Source of the DNA: Chrysomallon squamiferum
Lineage: Eukaryota; Mollusca; Gastropoda; Neomphalida; Peltospiridae
Length of the DNA: 60,000 bases
Direction of reading: 5' to 3'
NCBI GenBank assembly: GCA_012295275.1
Contig: CM022667.1
Location: 8,705,038-8,765,037 of the forward strand
The notes beneath the pieces were generated by a model that was not told the origin of the DNA, made no database searches, and saw only the letters and a program-made list of their open reading frames with translations. Of this stretch, positions 45,344 through 57,301 are shown piece by piece (positions within the stretch are counted from its first letter, which is position 1; each line of letters begins with the position of its first letter). Position numbers and translations under genes: made by a program.

Positions 45344-45555
45344 TTATTATTATTATTATTATTATTTGATCATAAAAACTCATAATTTTCATCATCATAA
45401 TCATTATTATTAATTATTTTTACTTAGTTCTTGTAATTATAGTCACTTTATTAATTATTATTATTATTATTATTGCTATTATTATTGTTATTTTTATTGT
45501 TGTTATTAACAGATGATCTGATATGGATATCTCTTGATTACAATATATAAACAAG
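41022..45555. other. Intergenic region between RNF31 and the coiled-coil gene
   Basis: AT-rich with GT microsatellites (41948-42011, 42556-42590), a CTT/ATT array (45272-45366) and a CCAAT-bearing inverted repeat (43522-43598). The 94-codon minus frame at 41098-41382 and others show no domain. A 31-codon ATG frame at 44783-44878 sits in a locally CpG-containing segment and could mark a transcript start. Confidence 0.6.
44783..44878 (+). other. Short ATG open frame of 31 codons, unidentified
   Basis: AACAAATGGCG is a favourable start context. The peptide starts MASIDNLLHWVLDDTNLTK and has three later residues CFGC. The surrounding 44700-44850 is less AT-rich. It may be the 5' UTR of the next gene with an upstream frame, or chance. 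Confidence 0.15.
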
Positions 45556-45746
45556 ATGGCGATGGGAGGCTGGGGTAAACGAGCAGCGAACAGGAATTGA
45601 TCGTAAACAGTTTGAACAGGATGAACTACTCAAGTCTTTGGGGACACAGTTCAACGTGGACTTCACTGGATATGAACAATGGCAGAGACAAACGAAGGTG
45701 GTGAAACCAGTTCAGAAACTGACATTTGCCAAAACAACATCAGATG
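45556..45746 (+). CDS. C20orf96: Coiled-coil gene exon 1, with apparent frameshift
   Basis: From 45556 the ATG frame reads MAMGGWGKRAANRN then TGA at 45598-45600. The frame that continues into exon 2 reads GIDRKQFEQDELLKSLGTQF from 45593. Removing one A in CGAACAGG would join them. A GT..AG pair would delete 19 nt (45575-45593) and also restore frame, but that is too short for an animal intron. Donor CAGATG|GTAAAT, phase 1. Confidence 0.7.
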
Positions 45747-45834
45747 GTAAATACCAAAACAAAAAGTATAAAGTTTGTAATATATACACACACTCAGATG
45801 TGCATGCACCCACACACACACATACATATACATG

Positions 45835-45899
<65 letters not shown>

Positions 45900-47002
45900 A
45901 AATATCACTTAGTATATATATAGAAAATATTGCTGTTTAGCACATATGTATTTAGAAATTCATAATATTTCTTGTAGCTGTTTGGTGATCAGCATAAATT
46001 TGTCATGTTAATTTTAATAGCAGTTTAATTTATGTTTCATATAAGTTTATATTTTAGTGGTTTATGAGCACTAAATCTAGTCTTATCATTATCATTCTAA
46101 ATAAATAAAATATAAAAGTGTGCAACACCTTGAAAATAGTACAGACACTTGATTTTTTAATTTTTAATGTAGAAAAAGAAAATTTATAATAAGTTTTGTT
46201 ACCCTGTTTTTTTATTCTTGTTTTTGCAACAACCAGAAAATAATACAGACACTTGAATTTTTAATTTTTAATTTTGAAAAAAACAATTTGTATAATACTT
46301 TTTCTGAACCTGTTATTTTATTCTTGTTTTTCACTTGAATGTAAAGTAAATATTGATCAAAAATGAGTTGTTCATTATAAAGATTTGTGAAATTAATCGA
46401 TTGTTTGTGGTTTGTTCACCAGAGACGTTTGTTGTCGGGCGTGTCAAGTCGTCAGACTCGGGCAGACACATCATCACAAACAAAGAAAAGAAAACAGCGG
46501 CAAAGTTAGAGGAGGAGGAGAAACAAAGAGCAGAACGAATTAAAATGTTGAAAGTTTGTATTATTTGTAAACAACTGTTTGTTGAGTGCATGTGTGTGTG
46601 TGTGTGTGTATTGTATGTTTGTTTGTATTAGTGTGTGTCTGCATGTTACATGTTTGTGTATTGTGTGTGTATCAGTGTATGTATGTGTGTGCTTTTGTAT
46701 GTTGAACTTGTGTGTATGTGTGTGTGTGCATTAGTTTTTTTGAGAGAGTATAAATGCATATATGATAAACAATTTAATTTAATTTTTAAATAATTTAATC
46801 AAATATAAAATAAATAATAATTGGTCATATAATGGGTCACATTATTATCATCGTTATTATCATCATCATTGCTATTATTATTATTACTGTTATTTTTATT
46901 GTTATTATTATAACTGTTATTATTATTACTATTATTATTACTATTATTACCATTATTACTATAATTCTTATTATTATTATTAACATTATTATTATTATTA
47001 AC

Positions 47003-47034
<32 letters not shown>

Positions 47035-48698
47035 TAATGTTATTTATTAATTATTACTGCTGTTATATCATCTTCTTGTTGTTACAGTTAATAGTGTTTT
47101 AATATTTTTATTTGTTTAGTTGCGACTGAGAACACGAAAACAGGCTGTGTCTGATTATCTTAGAAGATACAACACACTGTATCCTTATTTCAGCATTTTA
47201 CTAACACTTCACTTCATCCATTCCTCTTTACAGCTACTAAGTAGTAAAAAAAAAAAAACAGTATTAAAAAACCAAAAATGCATATATATGAAGCAGTTTG
47301 GTGATCCACGACCAATAGGGTGTGATCAAGAAACATATGTTACACTCTACTGACTTAGCTAAATTTAAATTTTCCATTATCCACTGACAGCATGAGATAC
47401 TTTTGTGTCTAACAGTCCTCTCTGCTGTGTACATATACTTCCATTTCAGTTAAAACTTTGTCACAGTTCAGTTGTTTCAATTTATAAAAGTCTTAATGAT
47501 AATACATATATTAGATCCTTTGAAATAATTTACTCAGTAACAGTTGGATGGATTTGAACCCAGAACATCTGTTCTGTTACAGAGCTGGGACATTTCCTAC
47601 TACCACAGCTATAGCACTTGTATGCTTGGCACCACCAAAAGGTTACATCTAATAACAGAATATTTTAACTTCACACTATCAACATTTATATTTTATTCTA
47701 CCGTTTTGCTTGATACACCATATTTATACTTCAGTTATACTGGATGCTATCCACAGTTATACTGGATACAACCACAGTTTTACTGGATACTATCATAGTT
47801 ATATCAGATACTAACTCATCTGTAGTGGATGCTACCACATATACATTGGATACTGCTTCAGTTTTAGTGGATATGACCACATTTATACTGGATGTTACCA
47901 ACAGTTTTACTGGATACCACCACAGTTAAACAGGATACTACTTGCAGTGGATACTATGACATTTATAATGAATGCCCCTCACAGTTATACTGATTACTAC
48001 CATAGTATACTGTATGCTATAGCAGTTATCCTGGATACTGCCACATTTATATTGGATACTATCTCAGGTATCAAGGATACTTCCAGTTATACTTCACATA
48101 TGTATTTGATACTAATTCATTTATTTTGGATTCTACAACAGTTATGCTGGATACTGCCACATTTATATTGGATACCATGACAGTCATATGGGATACTACC
48201 TCATTTATACTGGATACTATCATAGTTATACTTGATACATTTAAACCTACTTCATTTAAACCTACTTCATGTATACCTAATACTACTTTATTTAGACCTA
48301 ATACTACTTTATTTAGACCTAATACTACTTTGTGTATATCTGATACTACTTATTTATAACTAATTCTACTTAAGTGCTACTTCTTTTGTTCTTTTTACAT
48401 TTGCACTTCCTTAACATGTTTAGCTTGGATGAGAACATTAGACTGAAAGAAGCCATTGAAGGGAAAGAAAAAGAAGCAAGTGACAGTGTGAAAAAACTGC
48501 TCAGAAAATATGAAAAATTTCGAGTAAGTTCTTAAGGCAAAAAGTATGCTAAATACAAAACTTTTTGTTTGAAGCATATCTACAATGAAACTTTGTAAAT
48601 ACTGATACAGGTACACTAAATACAGATTTTTTTGTGATGTAGACACATTAAATAAAAACTGTATATTTAACTGAACTGTATATTTTTAGTCAAGCAAG

Positions 48699-48784
<86 letters not shown>

Positions 48785-51700
48785 GACATGAGTGTGTATG
48801 TGTTGTATAGAGAGACAGAGTCAGAGAGAAACAGACAGACAGACAGGGGTGGATGTACACACTAATCAAACATTTTTACTGTTAGGGAGGCATGAGTAAT
48901 CTGCAGTCAAATTTTACTAAGGAACTGAATGAGGCTAAATTTGATTTTGAGCAAACTAGGAAAAGACTTCAGAAACAGATTGATGGTAAGCATCATTTTC
49001 ACCTTCATTATTTATTTTATTTTTTTTCTTCACCTCCACACCAACTTACATAAAAACAAAAAAAAATTCTTCCAACCAAAAAATACAACATAAAATAAAT
49101 ATTCATTGTAAAATAGCAATTTTATAAAGTTACTTATTTTCAAATCTGAACTTTCAGCAAAAAAGATTATTAAAATATACAATGAATAGTTCATGTGTGT
49201 CTTCTGTGTCTGTATGTCTCTGTGTACTTTATTGCATCAGGTTTTGTGAAATTCATTAATCACAGGAAAGTTGTTTCTCTTCTTCTCTTTTTTTTTTTTT
49301 TTTTTTTTTTTCAGTTCTGAACAGAAGAATTGCCGAGGTTGATAGAAAACTTGATGCTCAAAACAAAGAACTGAAAATTCTTCTTAGCTACAAAGTAAGA
49401 CACTCTAAGTTAATAACAGATTTTTTAGTTTATTATTTTAAAGATCTGTTTATAATACTTTCGATAATTTCATTCCTATGGAATGTACAGAATTTGTTAA
49501 CACTCAACCCTCCATTTAACAGATTCATATTTACCAGATTTCAAATGTTGGGAAATACTCAAATATCCTCCAATCTCCACTGACTCAGAATTAATTTCCT
49601 ATGGAATGTAAACTTAGTTCTCTGTATTTTTTTTCAGCATCTTTAGTTTTAATATTTGTGCTATTTCTAACGCACGTCAGAAAATCTAGATTTTTTTATT
49701 TCGCAGGCAACATTTTCCCTTTTCAGTTTGTTGAATGCAGAGTTAGTCTGTAGTTTTAATGTTTTGTTTTGGATTCACAGGACAAGGAGTACCCAGTGAA
49801 AGCCATGCAGATTTCTAATCTGCAGAAGGAAATTGAGCAGCTGAGCCTTTCTTACAGGGTAATTTAAAACAAAAAATGTTCTTGTAAGTTAGGCATAAGC
49901 ACACACATGACATAAAGAATATTTACAAGATTAACAGGCCTTATAATAATACAAGCTGTTTATTACATAATGTAACAATTTCACTTTTAAAAAATACTGT
50001 TGCAGTGCAGTTTTTCTTTATTTTGTGTATTTAATTTACAACAGTAATGATTTAATTGTACAAACAATACCAAACACATAATCATTTACAGACATATATA
50101 CATACTTGCATACACACCCATACACACATACACACCCATACACACAGACACACACACATAAACACACATACATATACATTTATAGATAAATAAGTATCAT
50201 AAATACAATACAGATAACAAGTACAGGCAGACACACACACATAAACACACATACATATACATTTATAGATAAATAAGTATCATAAATACAATACAGATAA
50301 CAAGTACAGGCAGACACACACACATATACACACACACAAAGATTCAGATGTTCACTTGTTAATGATTGTTTTTGCAGGAAGAACAAGAAGAATTGGAACA
50401 CATTATTAACCTGGAAGTCAGTAAAAATGAGAGGAAGAGAATCCAGCTGACAAACCAGATTACCAGAAATGTTTCTGAGGTAATTTTCTGTTTATATTTT
50501 ACTTGCATGATGAAAATTAAGTCACATTTTATGTTGGTAAAAATTAGGTTCTGTTTTATGTTGTTAAAAGCTGAGTTATGTTTAAAGTTCTATTTTATGT
50601 TGTTAAAAGCTGAGTTCTGTTTTAAATTCTGTTTTGGAATACATTAAGAGAGTTTATTTAAGGTGTAAAAAATGTTAATTTGAGTTAAATCTTTTGAGAT
50701 AATTGTGTTTTGTGATGTATCAGAGTAACAATCGCTGTTGTTTCTATAATTATTTTGTGTTGTATGTGAAGTGATTTTCTTGTGTTGTGTTGTATGTGAA
50801 GTGATTATTTTGTGTTGTATTTGAAGTAATTATTTTGAGTTGTTTTTGAAGTGATTATTTTTTTTTGTATGTGAAGTGAATATGTTGTGTTGTTTGTGAA
50901 GTGATTATGTTGTGTGCTATGTGAAGTGTTTTTGTTGTGTTGATGTTTGTAAATAAAATTATTACAGTGCAAAAACATAAAAATTAAGAAAAGTTTCTGA
51001 AGAAACGTCATACTGACATGTTTTGTAACAAATGTAACTTTGGGTTCGATTTTGTTTTACACACAGAAGAAAAATGATTCAAAACTGTAAATAATTTTAT
51101 ATAAGAAAAATATTATGCTGTGTTCATGTACATATTTTTTATGTTGTATATTATGATCTCCCTTCCACAAAATGTTGTATTTTGTTAACTTGGTGTTTTG
51201 TAGCAGTAGAAACTATATTGTGATGTAGCTATAGTAACATTGATTTGTAGCAGTAGTAACTGCTGTTACAGTAGTAATTTTGTGTTATAACAGCAAGAAC
51301 GCTGCTTTTTAACAATAGTGACTTTCTATATTGTAACAGTATCATTAGTTTTGAAACTGTAGTAACATTATGTTTTCTAACAGTAGTAATATTTTGTTTG
51401 TAACATTAGTAACATAGCTTGGAAACACTAGTAACTGTGTTTTGTAACACAAGTAACTTTATATACTGTAACAATGGAAATTTGTTTGTTTTCTAATGAC
51501 AGTAACACCAGTAACATTATGTTTTGTGTTACATACAGTAACAATAGAAGTTTTTTTTTTTTTGTAACTCTAATAACATTGTATTTGGTATACAATAACA
51601 ATGCGAAAAAAAAATCTACCAACAGTAACACTAGTAACATAGTGTTTGCACTTTTGTTTAGTAACAATAGTTACATACTGTTACAATAGCAGTTTGTTTT

Positions 51701-52054
51701 GTAACAATAGTAACTGTGTGTTATGTAACTTTTTGTGTTCTATGTGTTGTGTTTGCCTAGGATAGCCTAACTGAATTTCTAATAAACCAAAATGCGAGTG
51801 CTAAAAGTGATTTTTCTAATCTGATGTCCATCTGTTCATATCACATGTCTGAGAAAGAATTGATACAGGTAACAGTGTTTTCATTTCACTCACAACATGG
51901 CAACACCACAACACACAGGTTTAATATCCAGCTGAGATATCAAAAGTTAGATCATAACATTTATCTTGTAATTTTATATCAGCAAATTCCAAACCTTTAC
52001 TTTACTGTGACCTGACTTCTTTGTGTGCTTATCCTCATACACAGTGTGTGTGTT

Positions 52055-52085
<31 letters not shown>

Positions 52086-52244
52086 GTGAGTGTGAGTGTG
52101 AGTGAGTGAGTGAGTGCAAGTGTGTATACATATATAGAAAACAGGAACCATTAGAATGTATTATGTGGTGTTGCCTTTTCATTCTGTTTTGTTGTATTAT
52201 TTTGTAGTTGTTTCACTGTGTTTATCTTTTTTATTTTTGTTGTT

Positions 52245-52279
<35 letters not shown>

Positions 52280-53106
52280 TATGTTACCTTTAATTGTGTT
52301 TAGTTTTTCAGAATTTGACAGAAATGTGTTAACTAAACTTAAAATGTTAACATCCTGAACAATTTAAATGTTTGAATTTTTATAAGATAATAATAATAAT
52401 AATAATAAAAATAAAAATAATAATAATTATTATTATTATTATCAATATAATAATGTTAAGTAAATTTAATACATTTGGTCTACTTCCATGCAGTTGATTT
52501 GTTGGTTTTTATCCTCTTTTAAGTTATTTTAAAAATTTTATTTAATTTTAATGTATATGTATATATATGGGGTATAGTCTAGCAGTCAGTGTTTTCTAAT
52601 AATAAAATAAAATTATTAACTCATGGTATGCATGGAAGAAGCCATTTTACATCATTTCAGAAAAAGAAATGTATAAAATGACATCACCAATTATACCTTA
52701 TTATTTGTAAACCAAAAAAACCAACAAACTTGGAAGTGTAAATAGTCCATATGTTCAATTTCTGACCTGCCAAATTCTGAATTTTTCAAATATAATTGTT
52801 AAAACAAATTTTTGATTTTATTTAATAATTTTTGTAGAACTGAATATTAATATCTATATGTTTATTGAGATCAGCATTCAGGGCCAAATACAGATAAATT
52901 AATGTGTTTTACGTATACATTATATTCTTAATTTGTATTTTATGTCTATTTTCTTTATCAAATTCAAATACATCTATGTACATATAGATATGTCTCCATA
53001 TTCACAGATTAAGAAAAATAATGTCTGGCCACACACACACACAATACACACACACACACACACACACACTATATACACACAACATGCACATGCAAACACA
53101 ACACAT

Positions 53107-53161
<55 letters not shown>

Positions 53162-54054
53162 TAATTACACATTTTAACTGTATATTTATTTTTCTTTCCA
53201 GTCTGCTGTTGATCTGATGCACCCAAGTTTAAAAGACATGGCATTACAGAACATGGTCATGTCAAAGGTAACATCCAATGTTGTTTATAGACTTTGACTT
53301 TTACATATTTATTTAAAAATAATAACAATAATAATAATAAAAATTTAGAAAATAATAATAATAATAAAAAAATAATAATAATAATAATAAAAAAAAAAAA
53401 AAAAAAATAAAAATAATAATAATTATAATAATATAAAATTAAAAAATATATGTATAATAACTTTAAAAAAAAAGAAGAATACTCATTCCCGACATGACCT
53501 TTTTTCATTTTTCTTTCCATGGATTATTCATGAAATGTTGATATACATAAAAGGTTTGTCATGCAGCTATATAATGTACATGTGTTGTTACAGGAAATAG
53601 ATTTCCATTTAAAAGAACAGGAAGATCTGGAAAGTAGCAACAGTGTTTTAGAAGCAAGAGTTAAAGAACTTCTAGAAGACCCAAAGTCAAACATTCGTCT
53701 TCAGATGTTCCCAGAGTTCTTCCCACTCAGAGAGAAGTGAGTTTTGTTTGGTTGTGTGACTGTCAACCATTATACTTATTTGTGTCTGCTATATTTACAT
53801 GTATACCATCTGTTGACATCTTAATTTCATCTCCATTATTTTGTCATTTCAGATTTATTCGTTTAGTCATCTGTTTGTTTTTCTGTTTGTTTGTTTATTT
53901 ATTTTATTTTTTATTTTTTAATATTTATTTTTTTTGTTTTTATTATTGTACAGTTTAGTTTTGTATTATAACCAATTTGTGTTTTTTTTCCAGATGCTCT
54001 CCTGATATGGATGTAGTCTTGGACATTCCAACAAAAAAATGGCTGCCTATCTGA
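45556..54054 (+). CDS. C20orf96: Coiled-coil protein, C20orf96/DUF4618-like (12 exons)
   Basis: Twelve exons join in one frame from 45594 on to TGA at 54052-54054 (about 393 codons). The protein is mostly charged coiled coil: LDENIRLKEAIEGKEKEAS, KKLLRKYEKF, then DKEYPVKAMQISNLQKEIEQ and a C-terminal CSPDMDVVLDIP. The EYPVKA and C-PDMDVVL-IP signatures, total length and position near each end match what I recall of the C20orf96/DUF4618 family, whose function is not established. The only good ATG (45556, AACAAGATGGCGATG) is one frame off from the rest of exon 1: a single-base indel near 45589-45593 or an unseen start is needed. No in-frame ATG precedes. Confidence 0.65.
45747..46422. repeat. 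Coiled-coil gene intron 1
   Basis: Contains a CA microsatellite (45837-45898) and a tandem duplication of about 115 bp (46130-46335; two copies of AATACAGACACTTGA plus flanks). Confidence 0.8.
46423..46553 (+). CDS. C20orf96: Coiled-coil gene exon 2
   Basis: Acceptor TTGTTCACCAG|AGACG. Encodes ETFVVGRVKSSDSGRH and a Glu/Lys-rich helix. The donor AAA|GTTTGT is weak but gives phase 0, matching exon 3. Confidence 0.75.
46554..47119. other. Coiled-coil gene intron 2
   Basis: TG-rich then ATT-rich (46840-47040) simple sequence. No exon. Confidence 0.6.
47120..47178 (+). CDS. C20orf96: Coiled-coil gene exon 3
   Basis: Acceptor TTTGTTTAG|TTGCGA; encodes LRLRTRKQAVSDYLRRYNT plus two bases. The donor CACACT|GTATCC is not strong but the phase fits exon 4 exactly. 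Confidence 0.7.
47179..48423. repeat. Coiled-coil gene intron 3 with 24-bp degenerate minisatellite
   Basis: From about 47700 to 48360 the intron is a diverged tandem of TTATACTGGATACTACCACA-like units with a period near 24 bp, giving 8-residue periodic open frames (LDTTT-like) that are artefacts. A tRNA-like remnant lies at about 47540-47615. Confidence 0.8.
47540..47615 (-). mobile_element. Possible tRNA-related SINE remnant
   Basis: On the minus strand, TAGCTGTGGTAG (A-box-like) is followed about 40 bp later by GGGTTCAAATCC (B-box-like). The T stem does not pair well, so it is not a working tRNA. Confidence 0.35.
48424..48523 (+). CDS. C20orf96: Coiled-coil gene exon 4
   Basis: 33 codons of coiled coil (ENIRLKEAIEGKEKEA). 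Acceptor CATGTTTAG, donor TTTCGA|GTAAGT, phase 0. Confidence 0.85.
48700..48781. repeat. TC microsatellite
   Basis: About 41 TC units in intron 4 of the coiled-coil gene. Its 3' flank does not match those of the TC tracts near 16.2 and 17.6 kb. Confidence 0.95.
48886..48985 (+). CDS. C20orf96: Coiled-coil gene exon 5
   Basis: Encodes GGMSNLQSNFTKELNEAKFD and onward. Acceptor TACTGTTAG, donor GATTGATG|GTAAGC, phase 1. Confidence 0.85.
49315..49394 (+). CDS. C20orf96: Coiled-coil gene exon 6
   Basis: A poly-T tract and TCAG precede it. Encodes VLNRRIAEVDRKLDAQNKEL and a hydrophobic end; donor TACAAA|GTAAGA, phase 0. Confidence 0.85.
49781..49858 (+). CDS. C20orf96: Coiled-coil gene exon 7
   Basis: 26 codons, DKEYPVKAMQISNLQKEIEQ onward: the family signature segment. 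Acceptor TTCACAG, donor TACAGG|GTAATT. Confidence 0.88.
49859..50377. repeat. Coiled-coil gene intron 7 with 83-bp tandem duplication
   Basis: Two essentially identical 83-bp copies at 50146-50228 and 50229-50311, followed by a partial third start. The identity suggests a recent duplication. Confidence 0.9.
50378..50479 (+). CDS. C20orf96: Coiled-coil gene exon 8
   Basis: 34 codons of charged helix (EEQEELEHIINLEVSKNERK). Acceptor TTTTTGCAG, donor CTGAG|GTAATT, phase 0. Confidence 0.88.
50480..51760. repeat. Coiled-coil gene intron 8, degenerate repeats
   Basis: Two diverged repeat blocks: GAAGTGATTATTTTGTGTTGT-like units (50700-50960) and GTAACATTGTGTTTTGTAAC-like units (51190-51730). No exon. 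Confidence 0.75.
51761..51868 (+). CDS. C20orf96: Coiled-coil gene exon 9
   Basis: 36 codons (DSLTEFLINQNASAKSDFSN onward). Acceptor TTTGCCTAG, donor ATACAG|GTAACA, phase 0. Confidence 0.85.
51869..53201. other. Coiled-coil gene intron 9
   Basis: Contains GT (52043-52088), a poly-T tract (52248-52277), AAT/ATT repeats (52390-52442) and CA microsatellites (53031-53160). No exon is seen. Confidence 0.65.
53202..53267 (+). CDS. C20orf96: Coiled-coil gene exon 10
   Basis: 22 codons (SAVDLMHPSLKDMALQNMVM). Acceptor TCTTTCCAG, donor TCAAAG|GTAACA. The following intron is AAT-rich. Confidence 0.85.
53594..53736 (+). CDS. C20orf96: Coiled-coil gene exon 11
   Basis: 47 codons plus two bases: helix EIDFHLKEQEDLESSNSVLE then MFPEFFPLREK. 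Donor AGAGAA|GTGAGT, phase 2. Confidence 0.87.
53994..54054 (+). CDS. C20orf96: Coiled-coil gene exon 12 (terminal)
   Basis: Acceptor TTTTTTCCAG|ATGCTC. Encodes CSPDMDVVLDIPTKKWLPI then TGA; this ending is the strongest family signature. AATAAA-type motifs follow at 54238-54253. Confidence 0.87.
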
Positions 54055-57000
54055 ATTGTTAGATGAGACAGAACCATTTTAAACAAAGATAAAACTTGTA
54101 CATAAATTAACGGTAAACTGCCATCAAGCTCAAATTACGAACAAAGACTGAGTCTATAAAACTCACTATAATAATACATTATTGTGTAATGTAGGTTGTT
54201 CCCCTTCTTAATGTAAATCTTTATTTTAAAAAAAAAAAATAAATAAAAAATAAATAGGTGAAATGTTTAGTTCGTGAAATAAATTGAGAAAATTATTATG
54301 ATAAAGGTGGGTGCATTTCTGGTTCATTTTGAATAGTTTGACTGATGAAAGAATATGTAACTTTGAAAATAATTGTTTCTGTAATATTTATATATTACAG
54401 GGGAATATGTAACAGCGCTTAATAAATTATTTGTTATTTAATAACTTATTAAGTTATTACTATGACTGAATTTCATCTTGTCAAAAGTGTATATGTTAAA
54501 GGTTTTCCTTTTTTTATTTCACCCAGTATTATTTTCCAAAAGCAGAGACGACATATCTTGTTGATTACTGTTTCTAGCATTTATCAAAATGAATTTGATC
54601 AAGACCCATTATTATATCAATTTTTTAAAGTCTTGATTGTCTAAATGTCACTAGAAGTATAATCTTTAAAAATGTCATAGATTAAAAATGTTTTTAATCA
54701 TTTGAGTTCAACAGAAGTAAGTTAGTTAAGCCAAGTTAATCAAATTATTTTAAAACTAAAAATGTTCATTTAAAAAAAGAATAATGTTTATGACACAATG
54801 ATTAATACTGAATTGATTTGACATAATATAAAAAATATATATAAAAAAATGTTTTTATTTAAATGTTGTAACATGAGAAATGTTTGATGTTCACTTACAA
54901 ATGCATTAAAAATTAGTTTTTCTTCTTGTTTAGTGAAAGTCATAAATCAAAATTATAATGATCTCTGTTTCTTGGTTGTGGTGTAATTGGAAACTTATTT
55001 AACATCTGAACTGTTAGTGTCTACAGCTGAGAAATAGATGGGTGTTTTTAAATTAAATGACTGTACATAATGATATATAATATTTAAATGTAAATAATAA
55101 TATATTTTGTGTGCATAAATAATTACATGATATTGAATTAATTAAATTGTACATTTTAAAGTTCAAATCAAAATGGGTGTGTATTTTAAATATCATCTGT
55201 ACATGTTCTATATGCCAAAACCTGGTGAATATAAATAAAATATTTTGATATTCTGTTTATTAATCTTTTTGTTAGTTTTCATTTTTAATACTTTGCTGTA
55301 TTTTTAAGCAAGCATCAAGGCTTATTATAACTTAATTGCTGTAGTTAAAAACATGTTAAAATGATAACAGTAGGATTTGAAATACTTGTTTATTGACAGG
55401 AGATTGGGTAAAACTTTTTTTTTTTCTTAGTATTGTTATTATTGGGGTTTGTTGTTTTGTTTCTTTTGGATGTAACTCTTTTTTTTTTAAATATTCAACT
55501 CAAAAACTATACAAATCTCTTCTGAATGTTATTTCATAAAAATCTATGCAAGACCTTGCCCTTACCGGTCTTTATTTATTAATATTTTTGTTTTCATTCA
55601 GGAACTTATGTTCTATCAGTTGATAATTGGTAATTGGTAAAAACAAAAAGTAACTGATTTTTCATTCAAAGTAAACAAATGTACTTAATTTCCAGTCAGT
55701 ATGTTATGACTGTTTCAGTTTCACACTTAATCAGCTTTATTGCCAAATAATAACTAAACAGTGACAGCCAAATTAAAAAAAGGTGAAAGGGAGAAAATCC
55801 TGTTCCCCTTTCCTGGGATCTATTAACAAATACATCTTTGTGATAATCGTCATTACGAATTTATTTATGTTCCTGTCTAACAACTTTTGAGTACTTGACA
55901 AATAACAAATAAATTAATTCTCCGTGAAGGACCCAATTACTAAAACAAAACAAAACAAAACAAAATGACCTTGACAGGACCTCATAGGTTTATTCTATAG
56001 TGTAACAGATGTTTAACAATTATTTTTCTGGATTTCGTACAGTAAGCATTTGTCTACTTGCACATTTAAAAAACTTAGAAACTAGCACACTATGTTCCAT
56101 GAACATCACTAGAAAAGCATCTCAAATATTATTATATTTTTATTTTTGACAAAATGTAGAACACAAAAACTGTACCAAGAACCAAAAAAACTCATTCTGA
56201 ACACTTTGATTTTAGCCAGCATTTTATTTTATGTTGATTAAAGTAATCCAAGTCAAATGCTAAATTTATATGTAAATTAAATTATTATTTTTAAAATGAA
56301 AAATTAATGTGCAGCTAATCAGTAAACCAAAATTATTAAACCGACCACTGCAGATAATTAGGTTAAGCAGTGACACCAGCCAAACTCTGTCACACCTCAG
56401 TTCATACTGAATACACAAACAAGATGCATTTACTAACAACAGCATTTTTTCCATCAACACTCATCTTATAAAAATAATTTCCATCCTAGCACAGAAACAT
56501 TTTTTCATTCATTTTACAAGATGGTGTCTGCAGTGATCTTTCTGATTTAGTCAGGGTGAGTTTTCTTGGGTTCGAGATTTACATTTACAACAAACGATTA
56601 CCGAGATCCTATCAAAGACTACAAATTAAAGTTTGATGCAGAAAACTGTCCTTTTTGGTGGCTGATATCATTAAATAAACTTAGCAGCTTTCTTGCTACT
56701 TTAAAATCACAAGATATTCATTTTCTATCTTTTCTCTTTCCTCCCAAAATTTGATAAATACACAAAGATTCACTTGGAAGTCAAGGCCAGAAAGTATTAA
56801 ATAATAATAATAAAAAAGGAATAATCAAATTCCTTGATATATAATAAAACATCTCAACACAAAATTCGTTTTGTATATACTTTTATGTGGTTTTAAACAC
56901 TTGAAAATGAAAACCAAAAAAAACCAATTTATCGGTAAGTTTCTTTTTTTATTTTTGTTCTCACAAATATGTAAAAATTCAAGTTTGACATAGATAAAGT

Positions 57001-57167
57001 GCAATATTACTTCTATCACGAATAAGTACATTTCAAGTACAAGATGCAATTTTTTTCTTTTTTCCCCCAATGATAAAAATTGTCCAATAGTGACCACTCG
57101 TCTAGATTAGTAAATAAACATTATTGGCAACAAATTCTACATCAAAAAGGTTGTCCTAGATAATGCT
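54055..57167. other. Convergent intergenic region
   Basis: 3.1 kb between two genes pointing at each other; contains their 3' UTRs. AT-rich with few repeats. Frames such as 54462-54644 and 56266-56460 have no recognisable domain. Confidence 0.65.
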
Positions 57168-57301
57168 TTATTTCCATTGACCTTTCTCGAAATCGTATTC
57201 AGATGAGAATCCTGTGACACGCCCTTGTCTCTGAGCCAGCATCTTGTCCACGGTCTGGTACTGCCAGTCTCTCGTGATGGTGTGGGGTGGGGTCTTGTAC
57301 A
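57168..57301 (-). CDS. COX4: COX4 exon 4 (terminal)
   Basis: Acceptor GACTTTTCAG; VYKTPPHTITRDWQYQTVDK through EKGQWK and TAA. The stop codon overlaps an AATAAA (GGAAATAAAGC), which could serve in 3'-end formation, but a later signal is more likely. Confidence 0.95.

Noticed and set aside
45575-45593. A 19-nt GT-AG intron that would repair the coiled-coil gene
   Set aside because: Far below the minimum length for animal spliceosomal introns; an indel is more plausible.
47544-48359. Apparent repeat protein with 8-residue LDT units
   Set aside because: Period equals the 24-bp degenerate minisatellite, multiple stops, intronic, and no splice sites joining it to the flanking exons.
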